Positions 51,231 through 60,446 are shown, numbered from the stretch's first letter. The stretch is DNA of 64,000 bases from Allobosea caraganae (GCF_003351345.1 NZ_QQTO01000021.1:62001-126000); one strand, 5' to 3'. Program-made: numbers and translations. The notes: a model not told the origin generated them from the sequence alone.

Positions 51231-52862
51231 ATGCTCGGCTTGATGCAGGACTGGCCGCTGCTGCTGCACCGGATCATCGACCACGCCGCCGTGCAGCATG
51301 GCACGCGCGAACTGGTCAGCCGGGCGGTGGAGGATGGCTCGCTCAGGCGCTCGACCTATGCCCGGACCCGCGACCGCGCCTTGCGCATCGCCAAGCGGTT
51401 GCAACAGGAGGGGGTGCGGCTCGGCGACCGGCTGGCGACGCTGGCCTGGAACACCGACCGGCACCTCGAGCTCTGGTACGGCATCAGCGGCATCGGCGCG
51501 ATCACGCATACGGTCAACCCGCGGCTCTTTCCGGAGCAGATCGCCTGGATCATCAACCATGCCGAGGACCGGCTGCTCTTCCTCGACCTCACCTTCGTGC
51601 CGCTGGTCGAGAGCCTGCAGGACAAGCTGCCGAGCATCGAGCGCTACATCATCCTCACCAATGCCGCCCACATGCCGGAGACCTCGCTGAAGCGGGCCGT
51701 GGCCTATGAGGACTGGCTGGCCGAGGCCGACGCCGATTTCGTTTGGCCGAAGCTCGATGAGAACACCGCCTGCGGGCTCTGCTACACCTCCGGCACGACG
51801 GGCAGCCCCAAGGGCGTGCTCTATTCGCACCGCTCCAACGTGCTGCACGCGATGGCCGCGGCCCAGCCCGACTACATGAACCTGTCCTCGCGCGATTCGG
51901 TGATGCCGGTCGTGCCGCTGTTCCATGCCAATAGCTGGTCGCTGGCCTATTCGGCGCCGATGACCGGGGCCAAACTGGTCATGCCCGGCGCCAGGCTCGA
52001 CGGGCCGTCGCTGCTCGGCCTGCTGGAGGGCGAGGGCGTCACCATGACGGCGGCGGTGCCGACCGTCTGGCTCGGGCTGCTGCAGCATCTGGAGGCGAGT
52101 GGCGCGGCGCTCTCGACGCTGAAGCGCGTCGTCATCGGCGGCTCGGCCTGCCCGCGGGCGATGACCGAGGCCTTCGAGCGCAAATACGGCGTCACCGTCG
52201 CCCATGCCTGGGGCATGACCGAGATGAGCCCGCTCGGCTCGTTCTGCTCGGTGAAATCGGCCTATGCGCATCTCGAAGGCGAGGCGTTGCTCGACCTCAA
52301 GATGAAGCAGGGCCATCCGTTCTTCGGCGTCGAGTTCCGGCTGACCGATGATGCGGGCAAAGACCTGCCCTGGGACTGCACGACTTTCGGCCGGCTCAAG
52401 GTGCGGGGGCCGGCAGTGACGAAGGCCTATTTTCGGCGCGAGGACGAGCAGGTGTTGGACGAAGACGGCTTCTTCGATACCGGCGATGTCGGCACGATCG
52501 ATGCGGCCGGCTACATGCTGATCACAGACCGTTCCAAGGACGTGATCAAGTCGGGCGGCGAATGGATCTCCTCGATCGAGCTGGAGAACCTCGCGGTCGG
52601 CCATCCCGATGTGATGGAGGCGGCCGTCATCGGCGTCGCCCATCCGAAATGGGACGAGCGGCCGCTGCTGGTGATCGTGCCGAAGGAGGGGCGCCAGCCG
52701 AGCCGCGAGGCGATGCTCGCCTTCATGACCGGCAAAGTCGCGAAATGGTGGCTGCCTGATGACGTCGTGCTGGTCGAGGCGATCCCGCATACCGCGACGG
52801 GGAAGATCCTGAAGACGGCGCTGCGCGAGCAGTTCAGGGACTATCGCCTGCCGACTGCGTAG
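51231..52862 (+). CDS. Fatty-acyl-CoA ligase (AMP-binding)
   Basis: 543 residues from [19 protein letters not shown], with a GGGAGG ribosome site. The P-loop [19 protein letters not shown], the A5-like [31 protein letters not shown] and the adenylation Lys in [13 protein letters not shown] are present. It resembles the long-chain FadD3/AlkK-type family, which activates medium or long fatty acids with CoA. A patatin on the other side of the shared regulator region could release such acids; that link is inference. Confidence 0.9.
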   Translation: MLGLMQDWPLLLHRIIDHAAVQHGTRELVSRAVEDGSLRRSTYARTRDRALRIAKRLQQEGVRLGDRLATLAWNTDRHLELWYGISGIGAITHTVNPRLFPEQIAWIINHAEDRLLFLDLTFVPLVESLQDKLPSIERYIILTNAAHMPETSLKRAVAYEDWLAEADADFVWPKLDENTACGLCYTSGTTGSPKGVLYSHRSNVLHAMAAAQPDYMNLSSRDSVMPVVPLFHANSWSLAYSAPMTGAKLVMPGARLDGPSLLGLLEGEGVTMTAAVPTVWLGLLQHLEASGAALSTLKRVVIGGSACPRAMTEAFERKYGVTVAHAWGMTEMSPLGSFCSVKSAYAHLEGEALLDLKMKQGHPFFGVEFRLTDDAGKDLPWDCTTFGRLKVRGPAVTKAYFRREDEQVLDEDGFFDTGDVGTIDAAGYMLITDRSKDVIKSGGEWISSIELENLAVGHPDVMEAAVIGVAHPKWDERPLLVIVPKEGRQPSREAMLAFMTGKVAKWWLPDDVVLVEAIPHTATGKILKTALREQFRDYRLPTA

Positions 52863-52874
52863 ATTCGTGGAAAA

Positions 52875-52904
52875 GGGAGGGGGTTGGTTCTCCCACCCCC
52901 TCCC
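52875..52904. terminator. Strong hairpin between convergent genes
   Basis: GGGAGGGGGT, ten bases, ACCCCCTCCC, placed between the ligase stop (52862) and the hydrolase stop (52923). Probably bidirectional. Confidence 0.7.
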
Positions 52905-52922
52905 GTTATCGCTGAGCCGCCC

Positions 52923-53993
52923 TCAGCCCTTTACGAAGGCGAGCAGCTCCGGGTTGAGCACGTCGGCATGGGTGGTCAGCATGCCGTGGGGATAGCCGGG
53001 ATAGGTCTTCAGCCTGCCGTTCTTGAGCAGCTTCACGGAGAGGCGGCCGCTGTCGTCGATCGGGACGATCTGGTCGTCCTCGCCATGGAGCACGAGGGTC
53101 GGCACGGTGATCGCCTTCAGGTCCTCGGTCTGGTCGGTTTCCGAGAAGGCCTTGATGCCGTCATACTGCGCCTTGGCACCGCCGATCATGCCCTGGCGCC
53201 ACCAATTCTGGATCACGCCCTGGGAGATCGTCGCGCCCGGCCGGTTGAAGCCGTAGAAGGGGCCGCTCGGCAGATCGAGATAGAACTGCGCGCGGTTGTC
53301 GGCGAGCGCCTTGCGCAGGCCGTCGAAGACCTCGATCGGCAGGCCGCCCGGGTTCTTCGCGGTCTTCAGCATCAGCGGCGGAACCGCGCTGACGAGCACG
53401 GCCTTGGCCACGCGGCCCTGGGGCTGGCCGAACTTCGCGACATAGCGGGCAACTTCGCCGCCGCCGGTGGAATGTCCGATATGGACGGCGTTCCTGAGAT
53501 CGAGATGCTCGACCACGGCCGAAGCGTCGGCGGCGTAATGGTCCATGTCGTTGCCGGCATCCACCTGCGAGGAGCGGCCGTGCCCGCGCCGGTCATGGGC
53601 GACGACGCGATAGCCGTTCGCGAGGAAGAACAGCATCTGGTTGTCCCAGTCGTCGGAGGACAGCGGCCAGCCATGGTGGAAGACGATGGGCTGGGCGCTC
53701 TTGGGACCCCAGTCCTTGTAGAAGATCTCGGTGCCGTCCTTGGTCTTGACGAAGCCGCTGCTCATGGGATGGTCTCCTTTCGGTTGATGGTTCGGCGAGA
53801 TGGATTGGGCGAAGGCTCCGGCGGGAAGAAGGCTTGCCGCCGAGAGGCTCGCGGTTGCCACGATGATGCTGCGCCGGGTGAGGCCGGAGCGGATATCCGG
53901 CAAGGTGCGGCTGTGGGGCAGATCGAGTGTCGTCGCTGGATCGGAGGCCGAGGTGTCGGTGTTGGCCGCAATCGTCATAGCCTTGCTCCGCAA
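52923..53993 (-). CDS. Chloroperoxidase-like alpha/beta hydrolase with Tat-type N-terminus
   Basis: 356 residues. Residues 1-76 contain [26 protein letters not shown] (Arg40-Arg41), a Tat-like signal with an AFA-Q cleavage site. From residue 77 it is a standard non-haem chloroperoxidase-type hydrolase of 280 residues: [14 protein letters not shown], nucleophile GHSTGGGE with Ser175, Asp in [11 protein letters not shown] and His in [12 protein letters not shown]. The ATG of residue 77 (53765) has a perfect AAGGAG eight bases upstream, so a cytoplasmic form may also be made. The family name reflects side activity; native substrates are esters or lactones. Confidence 0.8.
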   Translation of the reverse strand: MRSKAMTIAANTDTSASDPATTLDLPHSRTLPDIRSGLTRRSIIVATASLSAASLLPAGAFAQSISPNHQPKGDHPMSSGFVKTKDGTEIFYKDWGPKSAQPIVFHHGWPLSSDDWDNQMLFFLANGYRVVAHDRRGHGRSSQVDAGNDMDHYAADASAVVEHLDLRNAVHIGHSTGGGEVARYVAKFGQPQGRVAKAVLVSAVPPLMLKTAKNPGGLPIEVFDGLRKALADNRAQFYLDLPSGPFYGFNRPGATISQGVIQNWWRQGMIGGAKAQYDGIKAFSETDQTEDLKAITVPTLVLHGEDDQIVPIDDSGRLSVKLLKNGRLKTYPGYPHGMLTTHADVLNPELLAFVKG

Positions 53994-54142
53994 CGGTGGG
54001 TGAGGTGGTGGGGGAAAGCTAGGCGACGGGCTCCGGATCGAGAATCGTACATAGGGTTCGGTGCCTCATACGAAGGTGTAGGTCGTATGGCCGGTATGAA
54101 TGGCCGCTTGCCTTCCGCCCTGTCCTCCGCCACCTAATCCTC

Positions 54143-54919
54143 ATGCACCGCCGTCTCGTCTTCGAGGAGCCGATTTCGCGCGCCGCGCTCTGGAGCCGGC
54201 GGCTGATCTGGTTCGCGATTACGGTCGTGCTGCTGGCCGTGCTGATCTACCGCTTGAGCGAGCCGTCGGTGCAGGGGCTGGCGCCGATCGCAGGCGCCTA
54301 CGGTCTCGTGCTGTTGGCGCTGCTGATGGCGATCCTCGCCTTCATCCGCATCTGGCAGGCCGGGCATCGCGGCGTCGGCATGGCGGTGCAGGCCTTCGTG
54401 CTGGCGCTCTTGATGCTGGCGCCCGTCGCCTATGGCGGCTTCAAGCTCGCGACCTTGCCGGCGCTGATCGACGTCTCGACGGATGTCGACGATCCGCCGG
54501 CCTTCAGTCGCTCCAGCGCGGCGCTCGGTGCCCGCAATGGCCGCGTGCCGCCGGACGTGCCGGCCGAGCAGCGCCGCCTCCAGCGCCAGGCCTACTCCAA
54601 GGCCCTGCCGATCGTGCTCGAAGTCCCGGCCGAGATCTCGTTCGAGATCGCGCGCAAGGCCGCCGTCGCGATGGGCTGGCAGGTGCTGGAATCGACGCGA
54701 CCGGGCGGGCGCAGCGGCGCCGGGCGGATCGAGGCCGTGGCGCGCAGCCGCGTGCTGCGTCTCACCGAGGACATCACCATCCGGGTGCGCCCGCGCGCCG
54801 ATGGCAGCCGCATCGACATCCGCTCGGCCTCCCGCATCGGCTGGCATGATCTTGGTGGGAACGCGGCGCGGATCGCCGCCTTCACGGCGGAAGTCGAGCA
54901 GCTCAACAGCGAGCGCTGA
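54143..54919 (+). CDS. DUF1499 family membrane protein
   Basis: 258 residues. Three hydrophobic segments at about 22-43, 50-69 and 76-98, then a DUF1499 domain of about 130 residues (VSTDVDDPPAF start, RSRVLRLTEDITIRVRPR, RIDIRSASRIGWHDLGGNAARI end). The family is frequent in proteobacteria and plants; function unknown. Divergent from the chloroperoxidase-like gene. A family F palindrome begins 17 bases after its stop. Confidence 0.8.
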   Translation: MHRRLVFEEPISRAALWSRRLIWFAITVVLLAVLIYRLSEPSVQGLAPIAGAYGLVLLALLMAILAFIRIWQAGHRGVGMAVQAFVLALLMLAPVAYGGFKLATLPALIDVSTDVDDPPAFSRSSAALGARNGRVPPDVPAEQRRLQRQAYSKALPIVLEVPAEISFEIARKAAVAMGWQVLESTRPGGRSGAGRIEAVARSRVLRLTEDITIRVRPRADGSRIDIRSASRIGWHDLGGNAARIAAFTAEVEQLNSER

Positions 54920-54935
54920 GGGAGGCCCATCTCCC

Positions 54936-55052
54936 AGCCCTCATCCTGAGGAGGCCCGTAGGGCCGTCTCGAAGGATGTTCCAGCTCGCGGTGACAGCGC
55001 CTTCTGGAGCATCCTTCGAGACGCCGCTACGCGGCTCCTCAGGATGAGGGCT
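54936..55052. repeat. Palindromic intergenic repeat, family F
   Basis: AGCCCTCATCCTGAGGAG at the left end and CTCCTCAGGATGAGGGCT at the right. Inner arms GTCTCGAAGGATG and CATCCTTCGAGAC are also complementary. About 117 bases, single copy here, between two converging genes. Confidence 0.85.
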
Positions 55053-55072
55053 GAGGGTTCAATGCTTGAGCC

Positions 55073-55987
55073 TCAGGCCAGCCAGTAGCGGCTCGCCAGC
55101 ATCGGCATCGGCTCGTCGCAGAGGACGACGCCGCGCGCGACGAGGTCCTCCAGCTGCGCCAGCACCGAGAGCGACGCCGCGCCGTGCAGGGCCGCCGGCA
55201 GGCCCTGGTAGATCGGCGGGACCATGTCGGCGATGCGCTCGTCGCCGGCCTTCAGCCGGTTCAGGATCGCGGCCTCGCGCTGGCGGCGATGCTGGACCAG
55301 CCCGCGCAGGAAGCGCTGCGGCTCCTGCACCGGCCCGCCATGGCCCGGCCAGTAGATGCGGTGCTCCATGCCGCGCAGCTTCTCGATCGAGGCCATGAAG
55401 GCGGCCATCGAGCCGTCCGGCGGGGCGATGACGCTGGTCGACCAGGCCATGACATGGTCGGCCGAGAACAGGCTCTGCTCTTCCTTCAGCGCGAAGGCGA
55501 GGTGGTTGGCGGTGTGGCCGGGGGTCTCGACAGCGGAGAGCGTCCAGCCGGGGCCGGTGATCGTGTCGCCCTCGTGCATGGCGAGTTCGGGCGCGTAGTC
55601 GCGGTCGGCGGCGCCTTCGAGCGGGTTGATCTCGCCGAGCGCCAGCTCGCGCGCGGCGCGGTGCGGCAGGCAGCCGGCCACGATCCCGCCGGTGGCGGCC
55701 TTGAGCGCAGGGACGCCGGGCGAATGGTCGCGATGGGTGTGGCTGACGAGGATGTGGCTGACCGTCTCGCCGTCGAGCGCCCTGAGCACGCGCGCGAGAT
55801 GGGCGGGGTCGGCCGGGCCGGGATCGAGCACCGCGACCGTGCCGCGGCCGATGATGTAGGTGCAGGTGCCGGTGAAGGTCATCGGCCCGCTATTGCCGGC
55901 GATGATGCGCCGGACCAGCGGGCTGAGTTCGGCGACCTCGCCGGCGGGCGTGGTGGCGGTGCGGTCGAATTCGATCTCGTCGCTCAT
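55073..55987 (-). CDS. MBL-fold metallo-hydrolase (LACTB2-like)
   Basis: 304 residues. Zinc motif SHTHRDHSPG (HxHxDH), further ligands in ETPGHTANHLAF and ADHVMAW, plus the last His in YWPGHGGPV. A C-terminal winged-helix-like region (RREAAILNRLKAGDERIADMV) is typical of the LACTB2/RNase-type MBL group. Could act on a thioester or on RNA; not resolvable here. Confidence 0.85.
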   Translation of the reverse strand: MSDEIEFDRTATTPAGEVAELSPLVRRIIAGNSGPMTFTGTCTYIIGRGTVAVLDPGPADPAHLARVLRALDGETVSHILVSHTHRDHSPGVPALKAATGGIVAGCLPHRAARELALGEINPLEGAADRDYAPELAMHEGDTITGPGWTLSAVETPGHTANHLAFALKEEQSLFSADHVMAWSTSVIAPPDGSMAAFMASIEKLRGMEHRIYWPGHGGPVQEPQRFLRGLVQHRRQREAAILNRLKAGDERIADMVPPIYQGLPAALHGAASLSVLAQLEDLVARGVVLCDEPMPMLASRYWLA

Positions 55988-56042
55988 GCGGCCTCTCTAC
56001 GTCAGCATGCCCGTTTCCGCACGGCTCTCATCAAAGAATTAG

Positions 56043-56110
56043 AGCATGATGTCGTCCGAAAACCGGTTCCCACTATTCGCTAACGCGGACCTTCGGTTCG
56101 GCATCATGCT
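56043..56110. repeat. Diverged palindromic element (repeat family G)
   Basis: GAGCATGATGTCGTCCGAAAACCGG near the left end and CGGCATCATGCTCC at the right. This is the dispersed alphaproteobacterial element with GCATGATG and CATCATGC ends; the copy is imperfect. Located between the MBL hydrolase and bioY starts. Confidence 0.6.
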
Positions 56111-56187
56111 CCGCCCGGCTTGTGGGGCTTTGCCGCATTTCCTATAGACAAGGAAGCCGGCTGCGAGACGCAGGCCCGAGAAACAGG

Positions 56188-56835
56188 ATGACACGGATGG
56201 CCGATATGCTTCCTCTCCAGGCCCAGACCTTGGCCCCGACCCTGGTCAACGCGGTTCTTCCCGGCGTGTCCGGCCGTCGCGCCGAGCTGGCGCGCAACCT
56301 CGTGCTCGCCGTCGCCGGCAGCCTGCTGCTGGTGCTCGCCGCCAAGATCAAGGTGCCGTTCTGGCCGGTGCCGATCACCTTGCAGACGCTGGCCGTGCTC
56401 GGCCTCGGCGCGGCCTATGGCTCGCGCCTCGGCGCTGCTACCGTGGCGCTCTACATCGCCTATGGCCTTGCCGGCCTGCCGGTCTTCACCAACACCCCGC
56501 CGGCCGCCGCCGGCATGATGTACCTCGTTGGCCCGACCGGCGGCTTCCTCGCCGGCTTCGTCGCGGCGGCCTATGTCGCCGGCTGGGCGGCCGAGCGCGG
56601 CGCCTCGGTGCTGCGCCTGATCGCGGGCATGATCACGGCTGAGGCGCTCATCATCGGCCTCGGCTTCGCCTGGCTCGCCTTCGGCGCCCAGATGGCCGGC
56701 GGCGTCACTGGCGTCGGCTTCGCCAAGGCCTATCAGTTCGGCGTGCAGCCCTTCCTGCTCGGCGACCTGCTCAAGCTGGCGCTGGCGACGAGCCTGGTCG
56801 GCGCGAGCTGGACGGTGCTGCGCCGCCGCGGCTGA
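56188..56835 (+). CDS. bioY: Biotin transporter BioY
   Basis: 215 residues from MTRMADMLPLQ; a start at 56197 is equally likely. About six hydrophobic helices, with PFWPVPITLQTLAVLGLGAAYGSRLG and FTNTPPAAAGMMYLVGPTGGFLAGF, the BioY signature region. It is the substrate-binding S component of an ECF-type biotin importer; no bioMN lies beside it, so it may function alone or share a distant energising module. A rho-independent terminator follows. Confidence 0.9.
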   Translation: MTRMADMLPLQAQTLAPTLVNAVLPGVSGRRAELARNLVLAVAGSLLLVLAAKIKVPFWPVPITLQTLAVLGLGAAYGSRLGAATVALYIAYGLAGLPVFTNTPPAAAGMMYLVGPTGGFLAGFVAAAYVAGWAAERGASVLRLIAGMITAEALIIGLGFAWLAFGAQMAGGVTGVGFAKAYQFGVQPFLLGDLLKLALATSLVGASWTVLRRRG

Positions 56836-56858
56836 GTTTTTCCATCTTAGAGACAAGA

Positions 56859-56884
56859 AAGCCGGGGCATCGCCCCGGCTTTTT
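56859..56884 (+). terminator. Rho-independent terminator of bioY
   Basis: AAGCCGGGGC, ATC-loop, GCCCCGGC followed by five T, 24 bases after the bioY stop. Confidence 0.9.
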
Positions 56885-56902
56885 CATTGGCTCGGCGATT
56901 GC

Positions 56903-56984
56903 CGTCATTGCGAGCGTAGCGAAGCAATCCACGGGCCTTGCTCGCCCAGTCCCCCTGGATTGCTTCGCTACGCTCGCAATGACG
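56903..56984. repeat. Palindromic intergenic repeat, family A (copy 2)
   Basis: Same length (82 bases), outer arms and central CCAGTCCCCCTGG as copy 1 at 12223-12304; the few base differences are mainly in the inner arms. Ends eight bases before the stop of a minus-strand lipoprotein gene. Confidence 0.85.
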
Positions 56985-56992
56985 AGAGGGTG

Positions 56993-57133
56993 TCAGCCCT
57001 GTGGATCGCTGCTGGTGCAGCTCTTGGGCGCCTGGTCGAACAGGTCGAACTTGGCCCAGTCGCCGCATTTGTCGCAGCCGGCGAGCAGCGACACGATCCC
57101 GAGAATGCCGATCGTCCGAATCAAGCGCTTCAT
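56993..57133 (-). CDS. 46-residue lipoprotein
   Basis: ATG at 57133 opens a short frame MKRLIRTIGILGIVSLLAGC with a perfect lipobox LAGC (Cys20), followed by DKCGDWAKFDLFDQAPKSC. Three cysteines remain in the mature 27-residue peptide. Similar tiny Cys-rich lipoproteins of unknown function (CDKCG.W type) are known to me from rhizobial genomes. The stop TGA is at 56993-56995. Too short for routine gene calling, but the signal peptide makes it credible. Confidence 0.65.
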   Translation of the reverse strand: MKRLIRTIGILGIVSLLAGCDKCGDWAKFDLFDQAPKSCTSSDPQG

Positions 57134-57209
57134 GCCGTGCTCCGTCCAAATCCGCAGGTCGCGCCATCTTGGGCTGCGTCGTGCCGGATGTCGATTCGGG
57201 CTGGTGGCG

Positions 57210-57596
57210 TCAGATCACTGAGAGCGTCCAGGCGTATTGGTAGCGGCCATATTGCGTGCTGGTGACGCCGTTGCGCTCGGTGCCGGGAAATTCCTCCGGC
57301 GGCGTCACCACCGTCACCCGGAGCACCGCCGTCGCTCCCGGCTTCAGCAGCCCGGCATGGACGGCGGCGGCGCCGATGATCGAATCGCCGCTATAGATGT
57401 CCGTGCCCCAGATCTGGCCCTCGGTGACGCCGGTGACGCGAAAGTAGTAGATCGCGCCGACGCTCTCGCAGAGGCCGTGCATGTTCGGCGGGGCGTCGGA
57501 GGCGACGAAGTTCTGCTCGAGCAGCTTCTTCAGCTGCCGGCGCGACAGCTTTCCGCGCTTGTCGAAATAGGCGACGAGTTCCTGGACGACTTTCAT
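57210..57596 (-). CDS. LCCL-domain protein
   Basis: 128 residues. N-terminal helical part (ELVAYFDKRGKLSRRQLKKLLEQ), then an LCCL domain at about 55-128: IWGTDIYSGDSIIGAAAVHAGLLKPGATAVLRVTVV and RNGVTSTQYGRY. LCCL modules bind ligands such as lipopolysaccharide or carbohydrates in animal proteins; bacterial ones are poorly studied. No signal peptide, so probably cytosolic. The start overlaps the VWA gene stop by four bases, making it third gene of the operon. Confidence 0.85.
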   Translation of the reverse strand: MKVVQELVAYFDKRGKLSRRQLKKLLEQNFVASDAPPNMHGLCESVGAIYYFRVTGVTEGQIWGTDIYSGDSIIGAAAVHAGLLKPGATAVLRVTVVTPPEEFPGTERNGVTSTQYGRYQYAWTLSVI

Positions 57597-58852
57597 GGCG
57601 CGTCTCCCGGCTGCATGGTGATGACCCGCCCATAGGGCGGCTGGAAGTTGGCCGAGCCCTTCGGCAGGGCCCAGAGCACGGCATAGGGCACGGGCTCGCT
57701 CGGATACGAGATCTCGCCATCGGTGATGACGATCGCGGCGGTGACGCGCGGGTCCTCGGCCAGCGCGACGAGCGCCGGCGTCAGGTCGCTGCCGCCATAG
57801 CCTGAGACCTCGTAGTCGGCGAGCGCGGCCGGCGAGAGCACCTCGTCGGAGGTGACGACCGTGTCGCACTGGATGAGCCGGATCTCGTCGACGCCGGCCA
57901 TGTCGCAGAAATCGGCGATGGCGCCGAGGGCGAGCGGGATCTCGTCGCTCATCGAGGCGCTGGTGTCGATGACGACGTTCAGCATCCAGGAATAGCGCTT
58001 GCGGCCGGGCATCACGAGATCGCCGGTATCGTTGCCGCGGCGCGAGGCGCGGGTGAAGGTGCGCTCGCCCGGCGCGACGCCTTCGAGCCAGGTCTGCAAC
58101 GCGACGTGCCAGGGCGTGCGGTAGATGCCGCGCCGGGCCTGGACGTTCTGGCTCGACCCGCCGGCCGCATCGCCCTTGCCGCGCAGCACGCCCATGGCTT
58201 TGGCGAGCACCATGCCCTTCGTCGCGAGATCGCGGATCGCCCGCGCCCGCCCGGCCTGATCGCCGGCATCGTCGGGGAAGAGCTCGCGCTCGCGCCTGGC
58301 GTCGAGCGCATCGCCCATCGTGCCGGGCGGGGCCTGCCTGGCGGCGCCGAGCACCTGCTCGACGGTCGCGATGCTGCCCTCCCAGACCTGCGTGCGCGAG
58401 TTCATGAAGTTGCCGGTGCGGCGCATCTCCAGCACGATCTCCTCGGCCGATTTCGCGCGCGCGCCGGGCATGTCGAGCCCGCCGGCCGGGATCGTGGCGC
58501 GGCCGAGCGCATGCCGGAGCATGTCGTTGATGATGTAGTCATGGGCGTAGTTGAACTCGAGCGCGGCGCTGCCGCGCGCCCGCTCATGGGTGCGCAGCGC
58601 CAGGTGCAGCAGCTCATGCGCCAGCACGAAGACGAGGTCGTCGCCTGAGAGCCTCGCAGTGAAGCCCGGATTCGCCAGCAGCCGGCCTGAGGCGAAGACG
58701 CCCATGGTCGGCACGCGCTCGTCGAGCTCGACGCGCACGGCGGCGGCGAGGCCCGCGAGATGCGGGAAGGGCGCGGTGACCAGCCGCAGCCCGTTCATCA
58801 GCCGGGCGCGGATGGCGCGCGCGGCGATGGCAGGATCGGGTGAGCCGCTCAT
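57593..58852 (-). CDS. Metallopeptidase-like VWA protein (DUF2201)
   Basis: 419 residues. N-terminal domain with HELLH at residues 79-83 and a further His89 (LRTHERA), a zinc-peptidase signature of the DUF2201/VWA-like family. C-terminal VWA domain with a MIDAS motif VVIDTSASMSDE, a conserved Thr in GGSDLTPALVAL and Asp in VITDGEISYP. It would act as the metal-dependent adaptor for the MoxR ATPase encoded just upstream. Overlaps both neighbours by four bases. Confidence 0.85.
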   Translation of the reverse strand: MSGSPDPAIAARAIRARLMNGLRLVTAPFPHLAGLAAAVRVELDERVPTMGVFASGRLLANPGFTARLSGDDLVFVLAHELLHLALRTHERARGSAALEFNYAHDYIINDMLRHALGRATIPAGGLDMPGARAKSAEEIVLEMRRTGNFMNSRTQVWEGSIATVEQVLGAARQAPPGTMGDALDARRERELFPDDAGDQAGRARAIRDLATKGMVLAKAMGVLRGKGDAAGGSSQNVQARRGIYRTPWHVALQTWLEGVAPGERTFTRASRRGNDTGDLVMPGRKRYSWMLNVVIDTSASMSDEIPLALGAIADFCDMAGVDEIRLIQCDTVVTSDEVLSPAALADYEVSGYGGSDLTPALVALAEDPRVTAAIVITDGEISYPSEPVPYAVLWALPKGSANFQPPYGRVITMQPGDAP

Positions 58853-59886
58853 GCCGCGGCGACCTTGCGCAGGAGGTCGAACATGGCGCGGTCGGCGCCA
58901 AGCGCCCCCCATGTCTCGACCATGTCGTTGAGCACGAGGAGCTGGTGCTCGGAGGAGAGGCTGCGCAGGAAGCGGTTGACGACCTGCGGCTTGAGGCCGT
59001 CGGCCCGGCCGTCCCGGACGAATTGCCGGATGCAATCGAGGATGAACCAGCGGGCGGCATCGCCCTTGGGCAGGAATTCCGGCTTGCGCAGGTAGTCCTC
59101 CAGCGGGCGCACCGCGCCGATCGCGTCCTCCGCCAGCGCGCAGAACACGGTCGCATCCTCGGGCGAGAGCCGGCCGAAGGCCAGCGCGCGGCGCGTCTCG
59201 TTGTTGAGCAGGCCGGCCTTCTGCGCCATGTCGAAGGCGCGCGAGAGCAGGGCCCAGGCGCGCGGCGTCGAGAACGGCACGGGCTCGGCCGGCACCGGCC
59301 GCATCAGCGCGTCCGGAATCGTGGCGATGAAGCTGCGGATCTCGCTCCTGACGCCGGCGCGCTGGGCCCAGGCGAGCCATTCGGCGACGTCGACGCGCAG
59401 CTGCAGGATGGTGACGCGGTTGACCAGCGCCGAGCTCATGGCGCGCACCAGGGCGCGGTCCTGCAGGCGGTTGCCGGCCGCGACCACCCAGGTGCCCTTC
59501 GGCAGCGCGTGCTCGCCGAGCCTGCGCTCCAGCAGCAGCGAGTAGAACGCCTTCTGCACATCCGGCGAGCAGGCCGGCAACTCGTCGAGGAACAGGCAGA
59601 AGGGCTCCGGCTTCTCCGGCAGCAGGATGCGCGGCGGGCAGAAGACCGAGCGCTCGCCGACGATGCGCGGGATGCCGCTGACATCCTCGGGTGCGATCTG
59701 GGTGCCGAGCAGCGAGCGGCAGGGCAGGCCCGCCTCGCGCGCCGCGTCGTAGACCAGCTCGGACTTGCCGAGCCCGGGAGCCGAGAGCAGCAGGAAACTC
59801 TGCTCATGGGCCATGCACTGGATGAGCTGCTTGGCCTGACGCAACGTGACGACTTCTTCGAAGGCAGATCGAGGCGCTTCCATCAA
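58849..59886 (-). CDS. MoxR-type AAA ATPase
   Basis: 345 residues. Walker A APGLGKSE at 36-43, Walker B LFLDELP with Asp101-Glu102, sensor region VVAAGNRLQDRALVRAMSSALVNRV. C-terminal lid domain follows. MoxR ATPases work with VWA partners to remodel or mature target proteins. It is first in an operon of three overlapping genes. A short palindrome (CCTCTG, TCGC, CAGAGG at 59944-59959) lies 58 bases upstream of the start. Confidence 0.85.
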   Translation of the reverse strand: MMEAPRSAFEEVVTLRQAKQLIQCMAHEQSFLLLSAPGLGKSELVYDAAREAGLPCRSLLGTQIAPEDVSGIPRIVGERSVFCPPRILLPEKPEPFCLFLDELPACSPDVQKAFYSLLLERRLGEHALPKGTWVVAAGNRLQDRALVRAMSSALVNRVTILQLRVDVAEWLAWAQRAGVRSEIRSFIATIPDALMRPVPAEPVPFSTPRAWALLSRAFDMAQKAGLLNNETRRALAFGRLSPEDATVFCALAEDAIGAVRPLEDYLRKPEFLPKGDAARWFILDCIRQFVRDGRADGLKPQVVNRFLRSLSSEHQLLVLNDMVETWGALGADRAMFDLLRKVAAA

Positions 59887-59943
59887 ACCCTCCCCAACTG
59901 GCCAGCCTTAGGCCAGGATGGCGGCCCATGTGGGGAAGGGGTG

Positions 59944-59959
59944 CCTCTGTCGCCAGAGG
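59944..59959. promoter_or_regulatory. Short palindrome upstream of the MoxR operon
   Basis: CCTCTG-TCGC-CAGAGG, 58 bases before the ATPase start, next to an AT-rich stretch that may carry the promoter. Possible operator. Confidence 0.3.
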
Positions 59960-60191
59960 TCCTTGAAATCATTATTTTTTGGTAATGTGCGCTCTGTTGG
60001 GCGGCCGTTCAGAAATCGGCTAAGGGATCGAGGCGGCGGTTCCGGCTGCGGCGGACACCCGCGTGCTGCCGCCAAGCCAGGATGTGCTATAGTCGGCTAA
60101 GCCATGCCGGATGCGATCCGGGACTATCGAGGCCGCCGGATCAATCCTCGCGCTGCGACGTTCCCCTAACGGGAAACGGGAGGACAGATCA

Positions 60192-60446
60192 TTGGCCGAT
60201 GGCCCAGTCTCTGCGAGCGTGATGATCTGGGCCGTGCTCGTCGCGGCCTTCGCGATGCCGTGCCTGGCGCTGGCGGCGCTGCTCTGGCGGGGAGGCGGGC
60301 CACGGCGGGCGCGAGCGCTGCCACAGCGCCGCCTGAGCGCCAAATACCGCTTCCGCCTGGGCAAGCTGCCCCGCGGCGCGCCCAAAGGGCAGCGCGGGGC
60401 AAAGGTGCAAAGCTCTGAGAAAAATGGTCGGAGTGGCAGGATTTGA
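60192..60446 (+). CDS. Possible small membrane protein (84 aa), TTG start
   Basis: A GGGAGGA ribosome site at 60178-60184 is seven bases before a TTG that starts LADGPVSASVMIW. One transmembrane helix is predicted at about 11-32 (MIWAVLVAAFAMPCLALAALLW), then a strongly basic tail. The stop lies inside the minus-strand tRNA-Pro gene, which argues against the last residues being under selection. No family recognised. Confidence 0.3.
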   Translation: MADGPVSASVMIWAVLVAAFAMPCLALAALLWRGGGPRRARALPQRRLSAKYRFRLGKLPRGAPKGQRGAKVQSSEKNGRSGRI

